A model generated the notes under the pieces. That model worked only from the letters and a program-made list of their open reading frames with translations. It was not told the DNA's origin and did no database searches. Below, one piece after another: positions 11,208 through 19,064 of a stretch of DNA of 64,000 bases. Source of the DNA: JAXLRU01 sp046330935. Its GTDB lineage: Bacteria > Actinomycetota > Actinomycetes > Actinomycetales > Kineosporiaceae. The stretch spans positions 124,001 through 188,000 of the forward strand of contig JAXLRU010000002.1 of NCBI GenBank assembly GCA_046330935.1, in the 5' to 3' direction. The position numbers and the translations under genes are program-made. The first letter of the stretch is position 1, and the number at the start of each line of letters is the position of its first letter.

Positions 11208-12328
11208 GTGTCGCGTGTCGTTAATGACTTTATGGTTGGGGTTGGGGACCATGGAGTGTGGCGAATCGACCTGCTCCGGCATTGATGCTTCGTGATGGTG
11301 ATCGTGCTGAGTTGGAGCGGTGGACGCGGGCCTCGACGGTGGCTGCGGGTGCTGCGCGGCGGGCGCGGATCGTGTTGATGGCCGCCGATGGGGTGGCGAA
11401 CACGCAGATCGCGGCGGCGTTGGGGGTGTCGGTCCCGACGGTCTTGACCTGGCGTGGCCGCTACCAGAAGTCGGGCCTGGCGGGGTTGGGCGACCTGGCC
11501 CGCCCGGGCCGGCCCCGGACCGTGGATCACTCGGCGATCGTGGCTGCCACGCTGGTTCCACCGCCCAAGCGGCTCGGGGTGACGCACTGGTCCTCGCGGC
11601 TGCTGGCGGCCCGGTTGAAGATCAGTCCAGCGACGGTCGCGCGGGCGTGGCGCTCCTACGGGGTCCAGCCCTGGCGGGCGGAGTCGTTCCGGTTCTCCAC
11701 CGACCCGCAGCTGGTCGCCAAGGTCAGCGACATCGTCGGCCTGTACCTGGCGCCCCCGGAGAACGCGATCGTGCTGTGCGTGGACGAGAAGTCCCAGATC
11801 CAGGCCCTGGACCGGACCCAGCCGATCCTGCCCCTGCAACCAGGTCTGATCGAGCGCCGCAGCCACGACTACGTCCGCCACGGCACCTCCACCCTGTTCG
11901 CCGCCCTGGACATCGCCACCGGGCACGTGACCGCGGCGTGCAAGCCCCGCCACCGCCACCAGGAGTTTCTGGCGTTCCTCAAGCAGGTCACCCGCGCCTA
12001 CCCCGACACCGAGCTGCACCTGGTCATGGACAACTACGCCGCGCACAAGACCACCGAGATCAAGGACTGGCTGACCGCCAACCCCCAGGTCAAGGTCCAC
12101 TTCACCCCCACCCACGCCTCCTGGATGAACCTCGTCGAGGTCTGGTTCGGCATCGTCGAACGCCAAGCCATCCGCCGCGGCGTGTTCACCTCCGTCAAGG
12201 ACCTCAACACCAAGATCCGCGCGTTCATCGACAGCTGGAACGACCGCGCCCACCCCTTCACCTGGACCAAGACCGCCGACGAAGTCCTCGCCAAGGCCAA
12301 CCGTCAGAAGACTTCAAAGACGGACCAC
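11208..12328 (+). mobile_element. IS630-family insertion sequence (about 1.12 kb)
   Basis: Inserted at a TA dinucleotide, which is duplicated (11206-11207 and 12329-12330) as expected of IS630/Tc1-mariner elements. The ends are imperfect inverted repeats: left AGTGTCGCGTGTCGTTAATG, right (reverse complement) AGTGGTCCGTCTTTGAAG, sharing AGTG, CGT and a later CTT. One transposase gene fills it. Confidence 0.9.
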
Positions 12329-12331
12329 TAG
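11258..12331 (+). CDS. IS630-family transposase
   Basis: A 357-aa DDE transposase from a GTG at 11258. The N-terminal helix-turn-helix (ANTQIAAALGVSVPTVLTW) is followed by the catalytic Asp in VLCVDEKSQIQALDRTQP, the second in LHLVMDNYAAHKT and the Glu in MNLVEVWFGIVERQ; all three acidic residues are present. The stop codon TAG is built from the duplicated TA plus the first base of the host flank, so at other insertion sites the protein could end differently. The frame is complete, so mobility is plausible. Confidence 0.95.
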   Translation: MANRPAPALMLRDGDRAELERWTRASTVAAGAARRARIVLMAADGVANTQIAAALGVSVPTVLTWRGRYQKSGLAGLGDLARPGRPRTVDHSAIVAATLVPPPKRLGVTHWSSRLLAARLKISPATVARAWRSYGVQPWRAESFRFSTDPQLVAKVSDIVGLYLAPPENAIVLCVDEKSQIQALDRTQPILPLQPGLIERRSHDYVRHGTSTLFAALDIATGHVTAACKPRHRHQEFLAFLKQVTRAYPDTELHLVMDNYAAHKTTEIKDWLTANPQVKVHFTPTHASWMNLVEVWFGIVERQAIRRGVFTSVKDLNTKIRAFIDSWNDRAHPFTWTKTADEVLAKANRQKTSKTDH

Positions 12332-13725
12332 CTCCAGTGCGCCAACTTGTCGCCGACACGCCTTCGAGCGCGTCAGTTGTCGTATCGGGCCGACCCCAAT
12401 ACTTTGCCTCCCAGAAAGAGTTGCATGACACGCTGGGCATGCCACCAACCTGCATCCACTTCGAGTTACTCGATTTTGACGACGAGCAAGTCGAGGCATT
12501 CATAGGGGATGTCGATCTGCCAGCCTGGCTTCCATCCCGCCCGCTCTTCGTCGAATACTTAGCCCAGGCTCCCGACGTCGTGTCTTCCGAATTGCTCGGC
12601 GCTGTGGAACGCGGGAGAGGATGGCGGCGCCTAATTCGCTTGGTGTCGGAACGCGAGGCGGCGAGAGTCACATCCATACCTGCCGAAACATTCGAGTCGC
12701 TCGTGGCCCGGATCGCGCTTGTTGCTCGCGAGGACTCAGACGGGCGCGGGCCCATCTCGCTCGACAGCATGCGTCGCGCCTTTTACGAAGTGTGTGGATA
12801 TGAAGCAGAAGAAGAGGGAGTTCAAGCGCTGCTTCGGCTGCCCGGGCTGGCGCGATCGGACGGTGCTGCGACTGACGAGATGCGGACATTTGTAGACTCC
12901 GACTTCGCCGATGCGGCCTTCGCGATCGACCTGTCGCGCTACCTCTCGGCTCCATACTCGGAACACCCGATGCGCTCCCGTGCGAAATGGTCGACGACCA
13001 GCTCCGCACTCGTCGCCGAGGTCGCCGCCGACGGCCTCCTGGACAGCAAGTTCGACGGCACTGCAATCGTCGCCTGCATGCAGGCGAGATCCAACGAAGG
13101 GCTGTACGACGCAATCCTGTTCGACGCTGCATCCGTTCTTATGCGAATGCCATCGGCGCCGGGAACTAGTCCTCGACCATTCCTAGCAGATCTGCTTATC
13201 GAGAGATTGGAGGTCGCAGACGACAAGACGGCTCTTCGCGACAGCGCGTTTTCGGGCTGCGTGATCGAGACCCTGGATGTGTCGGACGTAGTCGAGGGGA
13301 CGAACTTCCCGACGTTTCAAAATTGTGATATTGGGATGATCGAAGGCTGGCGGAGCATCCCGACGGGCCTGGCGGGGCACTTTACGAACTGTACAATCGG
13401 CGCTTTCGAGGGAGCGGAGCGGACTACAGCTGGCCTGCTCCGCCAGGACCTGCCCGACTCTCAGCGCGTCGCCCTAACGATCTTGAAGAAGGTTTATGCA
13501 CAGGCGGGCGGCGGCCGACAGCTACCCGCTCTTTCGCGAGGGCTCCCCCTTGAACTGCGCCCGCTTGTCGACGAGGTTGTGCAGCACCTCAGCGGCCTCG
13601 GCTACCTAGAGCTAGCGGACGGCCGCGGGGTCGTCGTCGTTCGCCCTGTGCGGCGGGCCCGACGAGATGTCCTAACGATCCTTGAGGCACCTGCCACGAT
13701 CGGGCGGAAGTGGACACGAACGTGA
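12331..13725 (+). pseudogene. NACHT/STAND NTPase, 3' part
   Basis: The remaining 464 residues of the split defence NTPase. It resumes with APVRQLVADTPSSASVVVSGRPQYF, a typical sensor-1 region of NACHT ATPases (the SGRPQYF block), then a winged-helix/helical segment (residues ~340-480 of the rejoined protein). The C-terminal half I do not recognise; it contains a short stretch reminiscent of pentapeptide-type repeats (SAFSGCVIETLDVSDV, FQNCDIGMI) and a small winged-helix-like end. It stops with TGA at 13725 after ATIGRKWTRT. No start of its own is evident, so the gene is probably inactive. Confidence 0.85.
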
Positions 13726-13832
13726 GACGACCGTCGTCTCACTCGCGTGTCACCGCGCAGCTCAGGACGCTGCCTGCAGGACCGGTCTTGTGAGTTCCTA
13801 CAGTCCCGGGGGCGTCCGGTCCTCATGGCTAC

Positions 13833-14306
13833 GTGTTGACGGTCGCCGTGCTGAGTCCAGGTGCGATGGGCTCCGCCCTGGGGCACGGGTACGTCGAGGC
13901 AGGGGCGCGGGTGGTGACTAGCGTCGCCGGTCGTTCCCCCAGGTCTCGTGCGTCGGCCGAGGGGTTGAAACTCGTGCCCACGCTGCGCGACGCCGTGGCG
14001 GTGGCGGACGTCGTGCTGAGCGTCGTCCCTCCCGCAGCTGGCCTCGACGTGGCCGTGGGGGTGGGGCGCGCGGCCAAGGCGGCGGGGACGCGTCCCCTCG
14101 TCGCCGATTTCAACGCCGTCTCGCCCGCAACCATGGAGGGCATCGCTGCGAGTCTCGGAGGACTCGCGCTCGTGGACGGCTCGATCTCGGGGCGCCCGCC
14201 CACGGAGCATGCGGCGCGGCTCTATCTGAGCGGCCCGAACGCCGCCGTCATCGCCGACCTGGGGCACCCACGGCTGGACGTACGGGTACTCGAAGGGCAG
14301 GAAGCG
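13833..14306 (+). pseudogene. NAD(P)-dependent oxidoreductase (6-phosphogluconate dehydrogenase-like), 3'-truncated
   Basis: A GTG at 13833 opens LTVAVLSPGAMGSALG, an NAD(P)-binding Rossmann motif of the NAD-binding-2 type (beta-hydroxyacid dehydrogenase/imine reductase-like). It continues through ADVVLSVVPPAAG and LVDGSISGRPP. Family resemblance ends near residue 155 (DVRVLEGQE); the frame then runs into sequence antisense to the next gene and lacks the helical C-terminal domain that completes the active site. I read it as a remnant cut at its 3' end, probably when the region next to the defence island was rearranged. Confidence 0.75.
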
Positions 14307-14307
14307 T

Positions 14308-14853
14308 TCACGCGCCGCAGAAGGTGCCCGGCGGCGCATCAGGGGCGATGCTGTAGAACAACGCCCAACCGCTGTCCGGAGGCTCCTCGATCCAGACCCA
14401 GTGGGCCACGCACGGCCATCCCGATCCGTCACGCGGGGACGTGGGCTTCGGCGGCCTGGTCGCGGTCGGGCTGGTCCACGTCGGGCTGGTCGACGTCGGG
14501 CTGGTCGCAGTCGGGCTGGTCGACGTCGGGCTGGTCGCAGTCGGGCTGGTCGCAGTCGGGCTGGTCGACGTCGGGCTCGGCGGCCTGCGGGAGGTCGGCT
14601 TGCGCGAGGTCGGCTTGCGCGAGGTCGGCTTGCGCGACTTGGTGGCCTTGCGCGAGGTCGGCTTGCGCGACTTGGTGGCCTTGCTCGAGGTGGGGGGCTT
14701 ACCTGAGGTGGTCGTGGCCGTCTGCGACGTGATGACGCCCTCGGAACCGACGGCTGGTCCGGAGGCGACGACACCGAGCGTGAAGGCGAGGCCGACGATG
14801 GCTGCGGCAGCGATCAGCGGCTCGCGCACCGAACGACCGGATGCTGACGACAT
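14308..14853 (-). CDS. Secreted or membrane-anchored repeat protein of unknown function
   Basis: A 181-aa protein with ATG at 14853 behind GGGGAGG. Residues 8-40 form a hydrophobic signal or anchor (LIAAAAIVGLAFTLGVVASG). Two low-complexity blocks follow: a basic one built from KPTSRK/KATKSRK units (about residues 55-90) and one of TSPTA/TSPTS units (about 92-135). A short folded-looking tail has two cysteines and many aromatics (GWPCVAHWVWIEEPP to GTFCGA). The layout suggests an exported protein with a wall-spanning linker. I do not recognise the tail. Confidence 0.65.
   Translation of the reverse strand: MSSASGRSVREPLIAAAAIVGLAFTLGVVASGPAVGSEGVITSQTATTTSGKPPTSSKATKSRKPTSRKATKSRKPTSRKPTSRKPTSRRPPSPTSTSPTATSPTATSPTSTSPTATSPTSTSPTWTSPTATRPPKPTSPRDGSGWPCVAHWVWIEEPPDSGWALFYSIAPDAPPGTFCGA
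14459..14691. repeat. Intragenic 15-bp tandem repeats
   Basis: Two adjoining arrays of 15-bp units, one based on GTCGGGCTGGTCGAC/CAG and one on GAGGTCGGCTTGCGC. They encode the TSPTx and RKPTS linker repeats of the secreted protein at 14308..14853. Unit number could vary by slippage. Confidence 0.85.
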
Positions 14854-14943
14854 CGTGCCTCCCCATACCGGACACGTCTTCGAAGACCCATAGAAGCGCG
14901 GGCCGGGCAGCGCCGTCAACGCGCTCGTCACGAGCTGTTCAGC

Positions 14944-15210
14944 TTGCGCCGCAAGCCGGAGCTGATGTCGGACGCGATGGGCGACGGGCTCCGCGGGGCC
15001 CGTCACAGGGCACAGCCCCGGCGTGCGCGAGCGAGCCTGCGGGCGTCGCCCGACAGATCGGGAGGCGCCCTGCGGCTCTACGACCAGGTGAACGGCACCC
15101 TGTCGATGTCCTCCGTCGCCGGGGGCGGACGGGGTGTCGGGGCAGCCCGGATGTCCGACTTCGGCAGCCGCATCAACAGCGACCTCGACGCCCGAGGACT
15201 TCCCTGCTGA
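14944..15210 (+). pseudogene. Decayed partial copy of the gene at 16740..17465
   Basis: The segment contains GGALRLYDQVNGTLSM and, after a gap, DFGSRINSDLDARGLPC with stop at 15210. These match RRALRLYDQVNDTLSMFYV and DFGRRVMKDLDTRRRPR at the C-terminus of the gene at 16740..17465. About 75 bp found between them in the intact gene are missing here, and nothing upstream matches clearly. It is a C-terminal remnant in the same orientation. Confidence 0.7.
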
Positions 15211-15440
15211 GCCTCGCCGAGCAGCCCTGACTCGAACAGCGGGCGGCGGGCGTCGAACAGTGCGGCGAAGACGGTGCGCACCCCGCGCGAGAACAGCACA
15301 GAGTCCGGCGGGCGATCGCTGATCCCCGGCAGCCCGACGCAGCCGACGAGACGGTCGTCGAGCTCCAGCAGCTCGGCCTGCTGCAACGGCCACAGGTCGT
15401 ATGTCAACGACGACTCCGTCTCTGCGACGGTGCACGAAGA
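15211..15440 (-). pseudogene. Decayed C-terminal fragment of a DUF2071-type gene (copy of 17494..18246)
   Basis: Read on the minus strand, LQQAELLELDDRLVGCVGLP, then PPDSVLFSRGVRTVFAALFDARRP is nearly identical to the C-terminal end of the intact DUF2071-type protein at 17494..18246. The match starts near 15420, and the N-terminal two-thirds of the gene are absent. With the fragment at 14944..15210 it preserves the convergent arrangement of the intact pair, so the two were duplicated as one block and then decayed. Confidence 0.75.
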
Positions 15441-15545
15441 ATCTTGACGACGATCCGGACCCGGCTGTCCATCCGGCGGCAGCGCGTTCGTCCTCATGAC
15501 GACGAGCCGGGAGGCCGGCCCGCGACGAGTGCAGGAGGCAGCTCC

Positions 15546-15908
15546 ATGGGCAAGTACGCGATCCTCATCTACGAAGACCCGAGCTACTACGCGACCATCC
15601 CGCCCGAGGGGTGGCCCGCGATGGTCGAGGCCCACAGCACGTTCGTCGCGCAGGTCTTCGAGCGCGGAGGGTCCCTGGCGGGTGGGGAGGCGCTCGCGCC
15701 GCCGACGGCGGCCACCACGATCAAGGGTGGCAGCACGGTGACGGGCGGCCCGTTCGTCCAGACCAAGGAGACCCTCAACGGCATCTACGTCATCGAGGCG
15801 CGCGACCTCGACCATGCCGTCGAGATCGCCAAGCTGTGCCCGGCGCCCGCCCCCGGCGGTGGCGTCGAGGTCCGCCCGGTCGTCGACCCCGCGACCAACC
15901 CGTTCTGA
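15546..15908 (+). CDS. YCII/DGPF-domain protein
   Basis: A 120-aa cytoplasmic protein with ATG at 15546 after GGAGG. It has the YciI-like ferredoxin-fold layout: MGKYAILIYEDPSYY at the start, a central HSTFVAQVFERGGSLAGGEAL, and the DGPF-type strand GGPFVQTKETLNGIYVIEA. These small proteins often stand beside ECF sigma factors, but no sigma factor is next to this one. The biochemical role of the family is not established; YciI-type enzymes use a His-Asp pair, which I cannot place with confidence here. Confidence 0.85.
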   Translation: MGKYAILIYEDPSYYATIPPEGWPAMVEAHSTFVAQVFERGGSLAGGEALAPPTAATTIKGGSTVTGGPFVQTKETLNGIYVIEARDLDHAVEIAKLCPAPAPGGGVEVRPVVDPATNPF

Positions 15909-16151
15909 TCGTTGCCGCGCTGACGAGCGGACCGCGTCCGCCCGCATGCCCGGCGCGGTCAGCTCGTCGCCGGCGCACGGCGACCGCGTCGAGCGGTCCT
16001 TCGTTCTGTCCCGCCGCGGTGCGCCTCGCGGAGCCAGCCCGCAGACCCCGAACGCCACGAGCGAGGCGCTTGGGCGCGCGGCCGCGCGCTCCGGATGATG
16101 GGCTTGGGCGCACGCACCCGCGCGCCCCGCTTCGTCGAGCCGGAGGTAGGC

Positions 16152-16514
16152 GTGGGTGTCACGGATGCGGTCGCGCTGCTCACCGAGGCCGTCGAGGGGT
16201 CGGGGCTCTGCACGACCCCGAGGGAACAGCTCGTCGCTGCGTTGCTGAAACTGATGCCGCTCTACGGAGCCACAAGCCGGCTCGACCTGTGGGAGGGCCA
16301 CGTCGGCGCCGCAGCCTTCGAGATCGGAGCCGACTGGCCGGCTTCGACCTGCGAACAGGCTCTCGAGGCCATCTACGAGTTGGGTCGGCTCAACCTCTAC
16401 GGGCAGTTCAGCGCCGACGCGACAGCTGCGGAACTGGCGCAGCTCCGGTCGCGGCTGACCGGACTCGGCATCACGCTCCCCGTCGTCGCCTTCGACGCAA
16501 CCTCGCAGTGGTGA
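16152..16514 (+). CDS. Hypothetical protein
   Basis: A 120-aa product from GTG at 16152, chosen because GGAGGT stands 5 bases upstream; the frame is open back to 16095. The protein (MGVTDAVALLTEAVEG to VVAFDATSQW) has no signal peptide or membrane segment and looks mixed alpha/beta, with a possible helical segment TAAELAQLRSRLTGLG near the end. I do not recognise the family. It stands alone between the YCII protein and the 16.7-kb gene. Confidence 0.55.
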   Translation: MGVTDAVALLTEAVEGSGLCTTPREQLVAALLKLMPLYGATSRLDLWEGHVGAAAFEIGADWPASTCEQALEAIYELGRLNLYGQFSADATAAELAQLRSRLTGLGITLPVVAFDATSQW

Positions 16515-16739
16515 ACCCCCTCCCGTGACGGGCCGACAACCGCCCCTTGGGCACGTGCGCCCAACCCGCTCCGCCGCGGCGACTGACCGATCGGTCAATC
16601 AGACGCGCAGGCCGGGACCGTCGATCGTGGCCCTGCCTTACGCATCGGGGGACGTGGAGCCTGGCCACATGGGCGCGATGGCCGCTAGCCTCAGGGCCTT
16701 CTGTAGGACTCCTGGGACCCGGCACCTCACGCCGTGACG

Positions 16740-17465
16740 ATGTCCACTCTGACCGACATCCCCCTGTCCACCCTGCGGCTGCTCACGGTCCTCGACCGTC
16801 GAGGCATGCCCTCGATCCGGCCGTTCGTCGACGACCTGGATCTCCTGCTCGGGTACCAGAACCCGAAGGGTCTCGACCCCGACGACCTGTTGCCCCCACT
16901 CTCCACGCGGCTCCTGCCGACCCGTGCCGGGACGCCGGTCCTGCTCGGCAGGTGCTCCTGCGGCGAGGCCGGCTGCGGGAGCTTGCAGGCACGCGTTCGG
17001 CGCGAAGGCGACGACGTCGTCTGGGAGCCCACTCAGGCGCCTGACGAAACCCTGACGCGTGCGTACCGGTTCGCCCTGCGGGCGTACCTCGACGCCGTCG
17101 ACGACGCCGCCTCCGACCGAGTGGCCTACCGCCATGCGGACCCGACCGACGACGACGCGACGGACACCTCGGGGACGGTGCCCCTGGCGAGGACCGTCCC
17201 TGAGGGGTCCGGTCGGCGCGTCGCCCGCGGGATCAGGCGTGCCCTACGGCTCTACGACCAGGTGAACGACACCCTGTCGATGTTCTACGTCGCACGGCTC
17301 GACTGGGTGTCCGCCTGGCCATGGGACAGCCCGGACGTCCAGGCATCGGTCACGACCCGCGGTCTACAGGAGACCCTCACGTTCACCGCGCAGCCGGACG
17401 AGGACGAGGACGACTTCGGCCGACGCGTCATGAAGGACCTCGACACCAGGCGACGTCCCCGCTGA
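16740..17465 (+). CDS. Hypothetical protein with CSCGEAGC motif
   Basis: A 241-aa protein, ATG at 16740 (a GTG at 16734 is also possible). Near residue 80 it has CSCGEAGCGSL, a small cysteine cluster that could bind zinc. It is followed by WEPTQ and a long acidic/hydrophilic stretch, and ends with RLYDQVNDTLSMFYVARLDWVS and DFGRRVMKDLDTRRRPR. I do not know a function. The gene converges with the DUF2071-type gene (stops 28 bp apart), and a decayed copy of both 3' ends lies at 14.9-15.4 kb. Confidence 0.6.
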   Translation: MSTLTDIPLSTLRLLTVLDRRGMPSIRPFVDDLDLLLGYQNPKGLDPDDLLPPLSTRLLPTRAGTPVLLGRCSCGEAGCGSLQARVRREGDDVVWEPTQAPDETLTRAYRFALRAYLDAVDDAASDRVAYRHADPTDDDATDTSGTVPLARTVPEGSGRRVARGIRRALRLYDQVNDTLSMFYVARLDWVSAWPWDSPDVQASVTTRGLQETLTFTAQPDEDEDDFGRRVMKDLDTRRRPR

Positions 17466-17493
17466 CGCTTGCCCGCGCGGACCGCCGAGGTGC

Positions 17494-18246
17494 TCACTCC
17501 GGCAGCGGGCGGCGGGCGTCGAACGGTGCGGCGAAGACGGTCCGGACCCCGCGGGAGAACAGCACGGAGTCCGGCGGGCGATGGCTGATCCCCGGCAGCC
17601 CGACGCAGCCGACGAGACGGTCGTCGAGCTCCAGCAGCTCGGCCCGCTGCAACGGCCACACCTCGTGCTGGTTCGGGACGTACAGCGTGCGGCCGAAGGC
17701 CCGCGTGTGCAGACCCCAGCGCGCCGTGAGGAACGCCCCCACCTCGTCGTCCACCGGTACGGGCTCGCCCGGGCGCACCGCCACCCGGGTGGTCGCCGTC
17801 CGGGGGCCCGGCCATCGGCGGCGCGAGGTGTAGGTCAGGACGCCGCCGTCCTCGACGACCCGCATCCGCGCCCACGTGTACGGCAGGCCGAACGCTGCCC
17901 GAGCACCCAGGACGACGGCGAGGCGGGACGCCTCCAGCGTGCGGAACACCACCCCTCGCCGTCCCTGCTCGTCGACGGAGTAGAGCCGCACGTTGGTCTC
18001 GGCGAAGGTCCCGAGCCAGGGGACGCCAGGCCCTCGGCCGACGCCCGCGCCGACCATCCGGAACGGGACGAGCCCCACCCAACTGGACCCGTCGTGGACG
18101 TCGGGACGCGTCCCCGGGGGCAGGAGGGGAGCCACGACCTCGGCGGCGACCCGCCAGTGGAGGAAGGCCAGGTCACGCCACGCCTGGCCCATGATCTGCA
18201 GGCCGGTCAGGTCGGGCGCCTGCGGCGACACGGGTGGGAGGGGCAT
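17494..18246 (-). CDS. DUF2071 (YqjF-type) family protein
   Basis: A 250-aa protein from ATG at 18246. Features that identify the family are MGQAWRDLAFLHWRVAAEVVAPLLPPG near the start, SWVGLVPFRM, the central FAETNVRLYSVDEQGRRGVVFRTLEASR and the end WGLHTRAFGRTLYVPNQHEVWPLQRAELLELDD. DUF2071 proteins resemble acetoacetate decarboxylase in fold but have no firmly known reaction. It is cytoplasmic with no membrane segment. Confidence 0.85.
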   Translation of the reverse strand: MPLPPVSPQAPDLTGLQIMGQAWRDLAFLHWRVAAEVVAPLLPPGTRPDVHDGSSWVGLVPFRMVGAGVGRGPGVPWLGTFAETNVRLYSVDEQGRRGVVFRTLEASRLAVVLGARAAFGLPYTWARMRVVEDGGVLTYTSRRRWPGPRTATTRVAVRPGEPVPVDDEVGAFLTARWGLHTRAFGRTLYVPNQHEVWPLQRAELLELDDRLVGCVGLPGISHRPPDSVLFSRGVRTVFAAPFDARRPLPE

Positions 18247-18317
18247 GCCGTCACTGTGGCGGTCCGCCGGGCCGATCACCAGCGGGGCGCGGTCGGCGCC
18301 TTCCTCGGGCGTCGGCC

Positions 18318-18860
18318 TCAGGCCACCAGAGCGGCGGCGCCGAACGACACCGAGAAGCGACTGCACCAGATCGTGACGCTGCGGACGTGATCAAGGTCGA
18401 CCCCGGCTTCGAGGGGGTACACCTGGTTCCCGCGGTTGCCCTTGAGCCGGCCCAGCTCCACGTGCTTGCCGTCGTCGAAGGCGCGCCAGCCCGCTCCTCC
18501 CGGTGCGACCGGCTGATCGGTCAGCCAGACCCGCAGGTCGGGACCGTCGCTCGTGACCAGCCCGACCAGTTCCAGCTGGTGACCGCCGTCGGCGCGGCGG
18601 ACGAGGCGCGCCGTGCCCCGGGTCTCGTGCTCGTGACTGACGAACGACCCCTCCGCCACCACCACGGCGTCGGACGCGGGTCTGCCGGGATCAGCGGAAG
18701 CGCCCGGACGCGACGACGGCACCGAGGACAGGCTTTCCGTCACCGTCGTGTCCGTGACGAGACGCCAGGGCTGGAACCAGTAGAGCGAGCCGGCGACGGC
18801 GAGGCACAGCACGGCGGCGATCACGGCCATGACGGGCTTGGTGACGAGCTTGAGGATCAT
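18318..18860 (-). CDS. DM13-domain membrane protein
   Basis: A 180-aa protein from ATG at 18860. One N-terminal membrane anchor (residues 7-28, VMAVIAAVLCLAVAGSLYWF) is followed by an extracytoplasmic DM13 domain: GSFVSHEHETRGTARLVRRADG, then LELVGLVTSDGPDLRVWLTDQ, ending VRSVTIWCSRFSVSFGAAAL. The lone Cys in IWCSRFSVSFG is the conserved residue proposed for redox or haem-type chemistry in DM13 domains. It is the only gene of its small cluster on this strand. Confidence 0.9.
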   Translation of the reverse strand: MILKLVTKPVMAVIAAVLCLAVAGSLYWFQPWRLVTDTTVTESLSSVPSSRPGASADPGRPASDAVVVAEGSFVSHEHETRGTARLVRRADGGHQLELVGLVTSDGPDLRVWLTDQPVAPGGAGWRAFDDGKHVELGRLKGNRGNQVYPLEAGVDLDHVRSVTIWCSRFSVSFGAAALVA

Positions 18861-18972
18861 TCGTCCAGTGAACGCGGCCGGCCTCCGAGGCCGCCATGAT
18901 CCGGCGCTTACCGAATGCTTACGGCGTGGCCCGCGGCGCGACGAGCAGGGCCTGCGGCCACGAGACATGCAC

Positions 18973-19024
18973 GCTCGGCGGGAGGATCGGCATCGCCATG
19001 CGATGCGGATCCTCCCCGCCGAGC
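18973..19024. terminator. Long stem-loop A upstream of the nucleotidyltransferase gene
   Basis: Inverted repeat whose arms start with GCTCGGCGGGAGGATC and end with GGATCCTCCCCGCCGAGC around a CCATG loop. The stem is about 23 bp with small bulges. It closely resembles the stem-loop at 20429..20481, which has the same left arm. It could terminate transcription; no T-tract follows. Confidence 0.7.
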
Positions 19025-19064
19025 GCGTCACAGGAAGAACGGGGCCGAGCCGAGGGGACAAGGC

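Noticed and set aside
16525..16737. Small ORFs between 16515 and 16739
   Set aside because: No ribosome-binding site and codon composition typical of spacer; a partial TGACCGATCGGTCA palindrome there (16582-16595) is short and isolated, possibly a TetR-type site but without a regulator gene nearby.
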